Under the pieces are notes generated by a model. The model was not told the DNA's origin. It made no database searches and saw only the letters and a program-made list of their open reading frames with translations. A stretch of 64,000 nucleotides of DNA from Pseudomonas migulae (lineage in GTDB: Bacteria > Pseudomonadota > Gammaproteobacteria > Pseudomonadales > Pseudomonadaceae). The stretch is taken from assembly GCF_024169315.1 (NCBI RefSeq), contig NZ_JALJWR010000001.1:6312501-6376500 (forward strand). Direction: 5' to 3'. A program made the translations under genes and the position numbers. This document shows positions 14,226-23,051 of this stretch, in pieces (the stretch's first letter is position 1; each line of letters begins with the position of its first letter).

Positions 14226-14810
14226 ATGAAACTTCATGCACTGACCAAAGCCATCGCCCTCGCTACCGTGCTGTCCGCCGCCAGTTTCAGCGCCGTGGCA
14301 GCGGATATCCCGCTGTCCGCCGTCGTAGAGGCCGATCAGGTCACGACCAAAGTCCTGGCCGTTGACGCCGCCAAACATCAAGTGGTCCTTGAAGGTGCCG
14401 AAGGTCGGCAGGTTCATGTCCAGCTCACCGACAAGGCCAAGAATCTGGGCAACCTGAAAGTCGGGGATCAGGTCAAGATCGAAGTGACCCGCTCGGTGGC
14501 GGCCTATCTCGATACCGATGTCGACAAAGGACTGCCTGGCTCCATCGAGCACACCGGCGAAATCCGCGCGACAAAATACAACCCCAATCCGGGCGGTGAA
14601 GCGTTCCGCCAGGTACAGGTCCAGCTGAAAATCACAGGTATCGATCTGAAGAAAAACCAGGTGACTTTCGAAAACCCGGCGGGCCAGTCGAAAACCGTCA
14701 ACGTCGAAAAACCTGAAGTGCAGAAAAAACTGAAGGACTTGAAAGTAGGGCAAAGCGTTGTCGTGACTTACACCGATGTATTGAAAGTGACCACTCAACA
14801 CGAAAGTTGA
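14226..14810 (+). CDS. Periplasmic protein of unknown function
   Basis: The 194-residue product begins MKLHALTKAIALATVLSAAS and has a signal peptide ending near AVAA. The mature part carries two similar beta-rich repeats, each ending in a KNLGNLKVGDQV- or KDLKVGQSVVV-type segment, reminiscent of small periplasmic OB-fold-like proteins. The ribosome site is AGGGAAC. It is preceded by two small cytoplasmic ORFs but separated from them by 86 bases. The function is unknown. Confidence 0.7.
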   Translation: MKLHALTKAIALATVLSAASFSAVAADIPLSAVVEADQVTTKVLAVDAAKHQVVLEGAEGRQVHVQLTDKAKNLGNLKVGDQVKIEVTRSVAAYLDTDVDKGLPGSIEHTGEIRATKYNPNPGGEAFRQVQVQLKITGIDLKKNQVTFENPAGQSKTVNVEKPEVQKKLKDLKVGQSVVVTYTDVLKVTTQHES

Positions 14811-14828
14811 GTATTGACTCTATAGTGT

Positions 14829-14866
14829 CGATTGTTCTTGTATAACTTTTTGTACAAGAATAATCG
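14829..14866. other. Imperfect hairpin after the periplasmic protein gene
   Basis: The arms CGATTGTTCTTGTATA and TGTACAAGAATAATCG pair with two G-T mismatches around a six-base AT loop. There is no T-run after it, so it could be an operator or a weak terminator. The surrounding 150 bases are visibly AT-rich compared with the flanks. Confidence 0.4.
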
Positions 14867-14990
14867 GCTTTATGGCCTAACCAGTGAGTTTTGTGGGTGT
14901 ATGTAAGTCATATTTGGAATGACATTTAATCGTTGTTCGATAAATTTCATGTTATATGCGCGGACATATTCAAACAGTTCTACTAAAATG

Positions 14991-15285
14991 CTTCCCGTTC
15001 GCCCAGTGGCAAGGCTCTTTACCAGTGCATGGATTGCCAAGGCCATTACACTGGGCGAACACCTTCTTCGGGTACGCCGATCCGTTGGCAGAAAAGACTG
15101 TTCCGTCAACTGGCCTGGCGCTTCTCCCGCAAGCACTACGCCGGCCGCAAGACTCGTTTGAGCGTTTGCCGTTCCGCTACCTCAAACACACCTCCACGCT
15201 GATCCGCAAACTTGGCAACTCCGACCTTGCGCCGCGTCGTCATTGGTTGTTGGAGGCGAGGGGAAAAAAACGGGCGATCAATTAG
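14991..15285 (+). pseudogene. Decayed VanW-like gene fragment
   Basis: Two frames together resemble the N-terminal part of VanW-family proteins. One frame gives KRLFRQLAWRFSRKHYAG (about 15092-15145). A second, shifted by one base, gives LPFRYLKHTSTLIRKLGNSD (about 15169-15228), close to the family's conserved RVxKHxSxLxRxLGDSDxxLQ stretch. After that the sequence diverges and stops at 15283-15285, inside a terminator hairpin. The later conserved part of VanW is absent. It therefore looks like a frameshifted and truncated remnant at the edge of the T6SS island. The match is from memory of the family pattern, not from a search. Confidence 0.5.
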
Positions 15286-15300
15286 ATCGCCATTTTTTTT
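15264..15300. terminator. Bidirectional intrinsic terminator
   Basis: A stem GGCGATC/GATCGCC with loop AATTA (15273-15291) is followed on the plus strand by eight T and on the minus strand by CG then seven T. It sits between the convergent VanW-like remnant and the last DUF6708 gene and can serve both strands. Confidence 0.85.
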
Positions 15301-15305
15301 GGTTT

Positions 15306-16379
15306 TTACTCGGGTTTTATCCCGGTTTCGAAATACGCACTAAAGCTCTTCCCTTGGGCGAAGGCCTTTTCAATCCTGGCGCTTTGTATATTCAACTCAG
15401 CACTTGGCTTCACCCATTGCTCGGCTGGCAAGGGCCTGGACCAGTCTGAAATCGAGTCCGGCAGGCTTTTCATGCTGTAGCCATGATCCCACTCGGCAAC
15501 CCAATACGGGAATCGCCACCAAGTCATTACATGCGAAAAATACCACCAGCCAACACCTAGCGCTGAGCGCTCGTTGTGCCGGTACTCCTCGTGCATATCG
15601 GCACGTTCTTGATCGAAAGTATGCCGACCCTCGTAAGGCACCTTGCCGGGGCAGTATTGCGGTCCCTTTTCCATATAAACGCGGATCGCTTCCCACGTGC
15701 CGAGCCCATGGATAGGTGTCGCCACAGCTTGATTTACAAAATGGACTTTGTCGGCCTTTGGGTCGTCGAAGGCCATGCCGAAGGTGTAAGTGCTCATTGT
15801 GCCTACGCCGGTTGAGCCGGTGCTGACGGAGAGCCAGGAGACCATTTCTTCCCATGGCTGGATGACGGGGTCGTCGGAGTTGTTGGGGAAGAAACAGACT
15901 TCGCGGTGTTGGCGGTTGAAGCGGATGGGGCGGGTGCGGGAGTTGGTGAGTGTAGAGCTGATCACTACGTAACAGCCGATGATGGCAAATGCCGCGCCGC
16001 CCCAACCGGAAATCCACATTCCAGATTCAAAAAACTCGCTGAAGTACCATGAGAAGTTGCGTCCAAAAGGGTTGTTGAATGTTGAAAATCCCATAATTGT
16101 AGGTAGGACCAGCAGGCATGAAACGATGAAGCCCATGCACAGACCAATCATTGCTCTGGTTTGGAACGCTTTCCCAAAATTGCTGTTGCCAATGTCCAGA
16201 TATGTGTCATTGACCTCAACAATGATCCCACCCAAATCCAAGGGTATTTGCCCGGTGGGCGCCGGCATAGGCGATAAAAACCATGCTTCTCCAGTGGCAA
16301 AGCGTCGGGACTCACCAGCGACAGGGCGCTGACTGCTGAAGTCCCGCCAATCACCGGGCTGTTTGATTTCTGCGCTCAT
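15306..16379 (-). CDS. DUF6708 membrane protein, distal copy (probable T6SS immunity protein)
   Basis: The 357-residue protein is the last of three tandem paralogues downstream of a VasX-like effector. Two membrane helices lie at about 77-97 and 118-140, then a cytoplasmic domain with the motif RTRPIRFNRQHREVCFFPNN and a Trp-rich GWWYFSHVMTWWRFPYWVAEW region near residue 280. DUF6708 proteins are usually found beside VasX/BTH_I2691-type effectors. Membrane location fits protection against a pore-forming toxin, but immunity is inference. Its start overlaps the stop of the middle copy by ATGA. Confidence 0.75.
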   Translation of the reverse strand: MSAEIKQPGDWRDFSSQRPVAGESRRFATGEAWFLSPMPAPTGQIPLDLGGIIVEVNDTYLDIGNSNFGKAFQTRAMIGLCMGFIVSCLLVLPTIMGFSTFNNPFGRNFSWYFSEFFESGMWISGWGGAAFAIIGCYVVISSTLTNSRTRPIRFNRQHREVCFFPNNSDDPVIQPWEEMVSWLSVSTGSTGVGTMSTYTFGMAFDDPKADKVHFVNQAVATPIHGLGTWEAIRVYMEKGPQYCPGKVPYEGRHTFDQERADMHEEYRHNERSALGVGWWYFSHVMTWWRFPYWVAEWDHGYSMKSLPDSISDWSRPLPAEQWVKPSAELNIQSARIEKAFAQGKSFSAYFETGIKPE

Positions 16380-17491
16380 AATGCCGAGCTAACCGCTGAC
16401 TCTTTTGCTTCGGTTCTACTTAAGCTTGCGTTGAAGTACGTCATGAAATCCTGTCCTTGAGCAAAGGCTTTTTCGATCTTCGCGCTTTGCTCTTTTAAAG
16501 CTTGGCTTGGCTTCGCCCACTGCTCAGGCGGAAGAGGTTTAGACCACTCAGCAATGGATTTCGGTAGAGATTTCATGCTGAATCGATGGTCCCATTCCGC
16601 TACCCAGTACGGAAAACGCCACCAGGTGATCAGGTGTGTCAGGTACCACCAACCAACTCCTAAAGCGGAACGTTCGTTGTGCTGGTATTCCTCGTGCATG
16701 TCTTGTCGTTCTTTATCGAAGGTGTGGCGACCCTCGTACGGTGCTTTGCCAGGGCAAAACTCCGGTCCTTTTTCCATATAGACACGTATGGCTTCCCATT
16801 TGCCTAGTCCATGAAAAGGAGTCATGACCTCCTGTGTAAGAAAGTGCACCGTATCGGCCTTGGGATTATCTATGGCCATACCAAAGGTGTAGCTACTGAT
16901 TACGCCTACTCCGGTGAATCCGGTGCTGACTGAGATCCACGCAACCATGTCTTCCCAAGGCTGGATCACGGCTTCATCGGAGTCGTTCGGGAAGTAACAG
17001 ACCTCTCGGCGTTGACGGTTAAATCGGATGGGACGGGTGCGGGCTTTGCTTCTTGTGGTGCTGACAATCGCGTACAGGCCAATCAGCGCCGCTCCCCCTC
17101 CACACCAGAGCGCTAGTTATAGCCCGAACTCAAAAAAATCGTTGAAGTAAAACCAAAAGCTTCTGTCGAATGGATTTATGAATGCTGCGAAGCCCATCAA
17201 GGTTGGGAGAACAAATAAACAAACGATAACTACGACTGTCGGGAGTGACACCGCTAATCGTGCCTGGAAAGACTTGGTGAGATTGCTGCTGCCCAAGTCC
17301 AGATAGGTGTCGTTGACTTCAACAAAACTACCGCCTAGATCCATTGGAGTCTGTCCGGTAGGAACCGGTAGAGGTGAGAGGAACAATGCTTCACCAGTGG
17401 GAAAACGACGAGTTTCCCCAGCGACAGGGCGCAGCTGTCGGATATCGAACTCATCGTACTGCGGAGAGGTAGGTGACATGCAGGAAACCAT
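16376..17491 (-). pseudogene. DUF6708 membrane protein, middle copy, interrupted by an in-frame stop
   Basis: The gene aligns to the distal copy (15306-16379) without gaps around the break. The upstream part reads FFNDFFEFGL, then TAA at 17117-17119, then LALWCGGGAALIGLYAIV and RTRPIRFNRQRREVCYFPND in the same frame. In the distal copy the stop position is a Trp in the second membrane helix. The rest of the frame is intact to 16376, so this looks like a recent nonsense mutation or a sequencing error. Restart at an internal Met (for example at 16969) would give only the soluble domain. An alternative N-terminal start is the Met at 17479. Confidence 0.8.
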
Positions 17492-17505
17492 AAGGTGGGT
17501 TCGGC

Positions 17506-18561
17506 CTAGGACGCGTCCACGGCAGTCTCTTTATCCGTTTCGGCAAATTTGATCTTGAAGTAATCCAACAGGTTCTGCCCTTTGGCAAATGCCTTCCGGA
17601 TTTCGGCGCTCTCCTTAAGCAACGCTTCGCTTGGCTTAGCGTGTTGCTCGACGGGGAGAGGTCTTGACCATTCCACGACTTCTTTAGGGAAACCTGCCTT
17701 TGGCCGATTGTTCACCCAACTAGATAAGTAGCACGGTAGTGTCCAGCCGCTAAAAAATTGTATTGTCAAAAAACCCCATAAATAACGTAAATATGAATGA
17801 TCCGCCCGATAGCTACGCCGACACAGATGGAAGAATTCGACTGTGCCTTCTTCTAGTTCGTCCGATTGATCTGGGGGGAGAGCAGACATACCATCCTCCA
17901 TATAGGCGCGAATTGCCTCCCATTCAGAGACGGCAAGGCTCAAATTACTGCTCGGTATAACGGACCACAATACATTGCCGGTACTGGCATCTCGTAGGCC
18001 AATCATCAGTTTGTATTCTGGCATTACTGCATATTGGGTAATGAGTTTTCCCACTGATACACAGGCTATAACATCTTCCCAAGGTACATATCGTGGTTTA
18101 TGGCCCTTTTGAGGCACAAACACGACTTCGCGGCGCTGTCTGTTAAAGCGAACAGGTGGGTGCGCGGAAACTTGCCGAGCAGCTTGATGGAAAAAATAAA
18201 GATAGGTCAGTGCGATGGCGCCAATAATAAGCCAAAGTATAGGGTTGAAAAAAAAATTGAACCAACCACTCAAAAATGGCTCTGCATTTCTTCTAAGATA
18301 GGAGGCGAAAGCAGAGAAAAAAAATAGCAAAGTCACAATAAGCATTATTGCGCCGATACCGACTCTAGCCATAAATTCAAAATTGCCTTGTCCGACGGCA
18401 AAGTCTAAAAAGGTTTCATTGGTGGTGCGGTGCAGTTGGCGAGAGCTAACCGCAGGCATGCCTGTGGGTACTGGCTTGGGGGATAAGTAAACCACCTCAA
18501 TGCCCGAATCATTCTCAAAGTCTCCCGCATGGGGCAGTCGCTCGTATTTACTATCAAGCAT
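17506..18561 (-). CDS. DUF6708 membrane protein, effector-proximal copy (probable T6SS immunity protein)
   Basis: The 351-residue protein is the first DUF6708 gene after the effector, overlapping its stop by eight bases. It has the same plan as its neighbours: N-terminal YLSPKPVPTG segment, two membrane helices (about 70-92 and 107-130), HPPVRFNRQRREVVFVPQKG, an EWEAIRAYMEDG segment, and a C-terminal EVVEWSRPLPVEQHAKPSEA tail. It is clearly more divergent than the other two copies are from each other. Direct coupling to the toxin gene makes it the best candidate for the cognate immunity protein. Confidence 0.75.
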   Translation of the reverse strand: MLDSKYERLPHAGDFENDSGIEVVYLSPKPVPTGMPAVSSRQLHRTTNETFLDFAVGQGNFEFMARVGIGAIMLIVTLLFFFSAFASYLRRNAEPFLSGWFNFFFNPILWLIIGAIALTYLYFFHQAARQVSAHPPVRFNRQRREVVFVPQKGHKPRYVPWEDVIACVSVGKLITQYAVMPEYKLMIGLRDASTGNVLWSVIPSSNLSLAVSEWEAIRAYMEDGMSALPPDQSDELEEGTVEFFHLCRRSYRADHSYLRYLWGFLTIQFFSGWTLPCYLSSWVNNRPKAGFPKEVVEWSRPLPVEQHAKPSEALLKESAEIRKAFAKGQNLLDYFKIKFAETDKETAVDAS

Positions 18562-21500
18562 TTAGATTCTCCGATTTAATCTCGACCCATTTCAACGTGG
18601 TTCTGCTCTGTCTGACCGAAGATTCACCTTTAATTGGGTTGTTAGTACCCGAAAAGCGTAGTGATATAGGGTAGTAAAGAAATCCATCATTGGCTTTGAG
18701 CGGTGCACTTGCTACATCCGGCTGTACACTCAGGCGTAATCTTAGTTCGGATTGCTCTCCGCACCATTCCTCCGGTATATCTAATTTTAGGAGTAACGGG
18801 TCACTACTCGCCAGTTGCAAGATATCTCGCACAGATTCACTGACATCTTTCGCCGGATGGGCAAGCTGAGCCGACAATTCTGCCTGCATTTGAATTGGAT
18901 TTTCATTCCATGTCTCCAAAGATAAGCCTGGAAATGTGATTCCAACTGTTCGAACACCTTCCCCATCCAGTTCGCGCTTTACTATTCCAATATCTGTAAC
19001 GACAGGGCGTAAGTTGGCCTCGGCCAATCCTTGAGCATGCGTTTTCATATCCCATTGCTTGTTCTCTATACCCCAGCAGCAACTCTGCATCCAACGTTGT
19101 TGATCATCAAGGTTGAAATAATTGTAAAGAGCTTCGCCACCCAATTGAAGGGCGGTAAAACCTAAAGACCATGGCGTTAGTCGGGATGAGAAGCTTAAGA
19201 ATCGTACTCCGCGGGTGCCCCATGCTCGTCCCACTGCGACAACTCGATCAGCCCTAGGCGTAGTTACGTAAATTCGACCAACTGTGCCAATATCCTTTAA
19301 CGACTTAGCCGTAGTAATCCCGGCCACACTAGTGTTTCCTACGTCTCCCGTAAGAGCTAACAATGCCCCTGCTTTTTCGCCTGCTGTACCAGTAAGCAAC
19401 GCGTCTGTCCATTTGTTCCAGTTGTCCAAAGTCGTGCCAGCGGAACTTAGCAGGCCCAACGGCGCTATCACTGCTCCCAGACCTAGCCCAAGCTTGCCAA
19501 GTTTTACCATAAATAAGGCTCCGCCTTTACCTCCGGTGCTGGCGACTGTTGCTTTGAACCCCTTGTCTACTAATGAAATATACGCGTTCTGGTATACCGA
19601 CAATGCTGCGGAAACGACGCCCGTAAATGCCCCGAAGAATACAACGCTTTCTTTGGTCGTGGGGTTGCCTGAAACTTTGCTCCAAGCATCCAATGCTTCT
19701 CTGAAGTTCCACGCTTGAAATAATAATGCGGCCATCGGAACAAAGCTGCTCTTTAGTACGGCGGAACCGCCAGGTTCTCCATAGCTACGAAGTGCTCCGA
19801 TTTTTAATCGTTGTATTTCATTGTTTAGTAGGTTTTGTTGGGCTGCGTCGATGTTGAGTTGAACTCCAACATAGCCGGATGCAAGTGTATTGGTTGTAAT
19901 TAAGCTATCTTGGATTTTGGTTGTCAGGGCAAGACGTTTTTTTCGCAATAGCAGAAGTTGGCGATTTAACTCGTTTTTTTCTGCTTTTGCATTAGCTTGC
20001 CTTGCTTTTCCCAGTTGGTCGCTGCTTGCTACACGGCGCTTGCTATCCTTTTGTGCTCGATTTCGTTCGCGTACTAACTGCTGCTCTGTATCTAGAATAG
20101 TTCCTAGGCTTCCAAGTCGGCCAAGGAAGATTTGTTTATCTTGAGCGTTGGATATTTTTAGCGTCGCGCCTCCATGTTTCAACGCATATAGTGTTCCTAA
20201 GCGATGTGCTCGGTTGCTATGCGTTGAAATTTTATCGAGGTGTGCTTTTAGTTCTGGGCCGTTCAGCTTGCCTTGAATCTCTGCAAGCCATGTTTGTAAA
20301 CGTAAAGCAATCGCTGGAGAATAAGCTGCATTGATCGCATGGCTTGTGCTCAGAGCGTTTGGGTTTAAGTTTGTGGTCCAGTGACGACCCAGCAAGGTAC
20401 CAACTTCGTTGAGTCTGGCTTTTGCATCATCGAGTCCTGGTTGTAGATTTTTTGCGTCGTCCAACCATTTTCGGACATCCCCTGCTTTTTTAAATAGGAA
20501 CGCTCCGTCGAGACGACTAGAAAACCCCGGCATGATGTAATAAGGCGCGCCGTGGAAATACTCACCTACTGTCTTTAAACTTTCCTCTGTGCGACACAGA
20601 TCCCGAACACAGTTCTGTTCAGTGGCTAAAGCCGCCATCAACTGATCAGGAACATCCGCATCGAAATACCACGCACTCATGTGGTATTCGCTTTTTGTAA
20701 ACAACCCCACCCGGTCATCAGTAATACGGTTCAGCCTAGAGGTCCAGCGCTTCATGTGCGAGCGTTCGGTTTCCAGGTATTTGTTCATTTCCTCGTAGCG
20801 GACGAGGTCGTGAATACCACGAGCACCCAGGCCTTTACCTTGCACAGCAGCATGGCTTTTGTCTTCCAGTACCTCGATGTCATCTTCCAGATCGCTGTAG
20901 AGACTTTTGCCAAGGGAGTCGATCATCTCCTGCTTTTTTGTGTTCATGACCTTGTAAGCGGCGCCGACCTTGGGGTTGGGTACGCGAACCCGGCTTACTC
21001 TCTGCGGCAGATCAGTGGTGCTGGTTCTAGCTCCGTCATATTCATTTCGTGAATTAACGTAGTCATAGATTTTTTGTCGTTGCTCTGGCGTAGTTTTTTC
21101 GAACAACGCATCGCTTGTACCTGCTTGGCGGGCAGATTTTTCACTGACCACCATGAGCGTTTCGATGTAGTTACCGATGGAGTACTTAAGGTCGTTTTTC
21201 TCCTTGAGCACCCATTCATCGATCCAGCCAACCACTTTATCCTGTTGCTCTGCAAGATCACGCATTACCCCAATGCTGTCTTTGAACACCAAAAAGAAGT
21301 GGTCTTTTTCATAGGCGGCCAGCAACGACTTCTTTATCGTGCCGAGTTGCGTCGCCTTGAACAAATCCTTCTGGTCTTCCCAGATGTAGTCCTTACTTTC
21401 CTCGGGGTGTGCGCCCGCCGGTGGTGTTTGTGTGGCGGGTTTCTCCGCGACCTCTGCGATCCATTTTTCAGCCTGTTTGTCGGTCAACAGGTTTGGACCA

Positions 21501-21994
21501 CCTTTTTCAACGTCACCTTTAGCGAGGTTTACTTTTTGCATGAACAGATCGCGCTCTTTACTCGACTTGAGCATTTGCGAGCACTTGGCAGCCGTCCATT
21601 GCACTTCGGCATAGGCTATGTGCAGGGAACTACCACGGGTGAAGATCAAAGCGTTTTCGCCCGCGGAGCCTGTGCGCTTGTCCTGAGTGGCTTCTTTGCC
21701 TTTCCAGATGCACTTGGTGACCACGCCTTTTTTGACTTCGTACTCGTGCAAATAACCCGTGGTGTTGTCGATGACGTAAAGCCAGCCATCGCGCAGCAGG
21801 CGAATGCCCATCGGGCGTGACGCGGTTTTGTAAGGAAGCGACAATTCGGAAGAAGGGTCGAGCCGTTCGACAAGACCATAACGCAGGGGAATCAGTTGAA
21901 GTTTTTGCTTCATCTGCGAACAGCCACCAGTGGAGCACTTGGCATCGCTGCGGGGCAAGTCGACTGCGTTGGGGTTTTTGCCTGTCTGGCTCAT
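18554..21994 (-). CDS. T6SS effector, VasX/BTH_I2691 type
   Basis: The product is about 1146 residues from MSQTGKNPNAV; this start has a GGAAAGGA ribosome site and is preferred to the Met at 22024. Residues about 20-180 look like the toxin VasX N-terminal region (CSQMKQKLQLIPLRYGLVER, SRPMGIRLLRDGWLYVID). A coiled-coil stretch lies around 625-690. A hydrophobic, Gly/Ala-rich segment around 735-940 (KLGLGLGAVIAPLGLLSSAG) resembles the membrane-inserting part of colicin-like effectors. VasX is thought to form pores in target membranes. The upstream DUF4123 adaptor and VgrG and downstream DUF6708 genes complete an effector operon. The C-terminal half is visibly AT-richer than the N-terminal third. 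Confidence 0.8.
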   Translation of the reverse strand: MSQTGKNPNAVDLPRSDAKCSTGGCSQMKQKLQLIPLRYGLVERLDPSSELSLPYKTASRPMGIRLLRDGWLYVIDNTTGYLHEYEVKKGVVTKCIWKGKEATQDKRTGSAGENALIFTRGSSLHIAYAEVQWTAAKCSQMLKSSKERDLFMQKVNLAKGDVEKGGPNLLTDKQAEKWIAEVAEKPATQTPPAGAHPEESKDYIWEDQKDLFKATQLGTIKKSLLAAYEKDHFFLVFKDSIGVMRDLAEQQDKVVGWIDEWVLKEKNDLKYSIGNYIETLMVVSEKSARQAGTSDALFEKTTPEQRQKIYDYVNSRNEYDGARTSTTDLPQRVSRVRVPNPKVGAAYKVMNTKKQEMIDSLGKSLYSDLEDDIEVLEDKSHAAVQGKGLGARGIHDLVRYEEMNKYLETERSHMKRWTSRLNRITDDRVGLFTKSEYHMSAWYFDADVPDQLMAALATEQNCVRDLCRTEESLKTVGEYFHGAPYYIMPGFSSRLDGAFLFKKAGDVRKWLDDAKNLQPGLDDAKARLNEVGTLLGRHWTTNLNPNALSTSHAINAAYSPAIALRLQTWLAEIQGKLNGPELKAHLDKISTHSNRAHRLGTLYALKHGGATLKISNAQDKQIFLGRLGSLGTILDTEQQLVRERNRAQKDSKRRVASSDQLGKARQANAKAEKNELNRQLLLLRKKRLALTTKIQDSLITTNTLASGYVGVQLNIDAAQQNLLNNEIQRLKIGALRSYGEPGGSAVLKSSFVPMAALLFQAWNFREALDAWSKVSGNPTTKESVVFFGAFTGVVSAALSVYQNAYISLVDKGFKATVASTGGKGGALFMVKLGKLGLGLGAVIAPLGLLSSAGTTLDNWNKWTDALLTGTAGEKAGALLALTGDVGNTSVAGITTAKSLKDIGTVGRIYVTTPRADRVVAVGRAWGTRGVRFLSFSSRLTPWSLGFTALQLGGEALYNYFNLDDQQRWMQSCCWGIENKQWDMKTHAQGLAEANLRPVVTDIGIVKRELDGEGVRTVGITFPGLSLETWNENPIQMQAELSAQLAHPAKDVSESVRDILQLASSDPLLLKLDIPEEWCGEQSELRLRLSVQPDVASAPLKANDGFLYYPISLRFSGTNNPIKGESSVRQSRTTLKWVEIKSENLNA

Positions 21995-22163
21995 ACGGAA
22001 TTCCTTTCCAGCATCGGGTAGCAAGGGCGGATCGATTCGCCCGTTTGCTCAGTTCTTGGTGATGACGTGAGTGTCGTTACCGGCGGCTTTTACCAATGCG
22101 CGGCGCAGTCTCACAAAAAGTTGCCTGTTAGGCAAAGAGTGATGCTCACTTGAGCGTTCACTT

Positions 22164-23051
22164 TCAATCCGGTTTTGCTGCCCGTTCCTGGGCAATATCA
22201 GCGACCCGTTCGAGTCGCTGAGCGGGCGTTTGTTCCGACGGGGTCTTGAGTATTGCATCCAGGTCCGGATGCTCCTCCAGCGCTCGCTCGCCGAGGAACC
22301 CGTGAATGTTGGCGTAAAGAGTGATGTCGAGTTCGGTGTTGAAGCCGCGATCGTACGAGGTCGATGCCAATGCGTGCAGGTGTTCCCAGCGCTGCAACGG
22401 CGTCAATTGTGCCTGATAGGACGGAAAGTATTCGTGCATGTGTTGGTCGAGGCGCACGACGATGCTGCGGAAATTCACTTCGTCCAGTTGGCTGAGTTGC
22501 TCGTCGCTCAAGCGGTAGCGTTTGCTGTGGTTGGGCTCGGGGGCTTTGCCCGGTCGCTGGTTGATGTGCCAGCAGCCCAGCGCCGCGTCGGCGGCGACGA
22601 CCTGTGAGCAAGGTCCGAACAGGGTAGGGTCCTTGATACTCTCGGCGTGGCTGAGCAATGCGTGGGCGACGGCAGGGTCGGCGACGCGCAGCAGGACTTC
22701 TTCACCCTGAGGGTGCATGACGCTGGTCAGCCAGCGGAAGTGCTCGACCATTTGCGCCCAGGGTTGATCGCTGAACACCAGGTAGCCCCACTCTTGGCGG
22801 GGCTCAGCCAGAAACTTCGCGAGGATGGGATTGTTCTGGGTGTTTATCTGGACAAGGCACGGTGAGACGTCGCCCAATTCGGCCCACTGGGTGCCGAGGT
22901 AGAGTGGCTCGAACACCGGATTGTCCGACCATTGATAAAGGTGCTGGGGCAGTTTTTCGACGCTGACGCCATCCAGCAGCAATGCGACGGAGCCATTCCA
23001 CGGCAATCCTTGAGGCAATCCGTTTTCCAGTGGCCAATCGGACTTAAGCAT
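22164..23051 (-). CDS. DUF4123 effector-loading adaptor (Tap/TEC type)
   Basis: The 295-residue protein has the DUF4123 layout: an N-terminal alpha/beta lobe starting LLLDGVSVEKLPQHLYQW and including YLGTQWAELGDVSPCLVQI, HFRWLTSVMHPQGEEVLLRVADP, and a helical C-terminal lobe. Such adaptors bind a specific effector and deliver it to its VgrG. It starts eight bases before the VgrG stop and the effector follows, which assigns the VasX-like protein as cargo. About 170 bases separate its stop from the effector start. Confidence 0.85.
   Translation of the reverse strand: MLKSDWPLENGLPQGLPWNGSVALLLDGVSVEKLPQHLYQWSDNPVFEPLYLGTQWAELGDVSPCLVQINTQNNPILAKFLAEPRQEWGYLVFSDQPWAQMVEHFRWLTSVMHPQGEEVLLRVADPAVAHALLSHAESIKDPTLFGPCSQVVAADAALGCWHINQRPGKAPEPNHSKRYRLSDEQLSQLDEVNFRSIVVRLDQHMHEYFPSYQAQLTPLQRWEHLHALASTSYDRGFNTELDITLYANIHGFLGERALEEHPDLDAILKTPSEQTPAQRLERVADIAQERAAKPD

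Noticed and set aside
14956..15285. 109-residue plus-strand protein as an intact gene
   Set aside because: Only its C-terminal part resembles a known family and the preceding part matches in another frame, so a pseudogene is more likely.
22049..22258. Small minus-strand frame between the DUF4123 gene and the effector
   Set aside because: It mostly overlaps the DUF4123 gene in another frame and lacks a ribosome site; the remaining codons show no PAAR or other motif.
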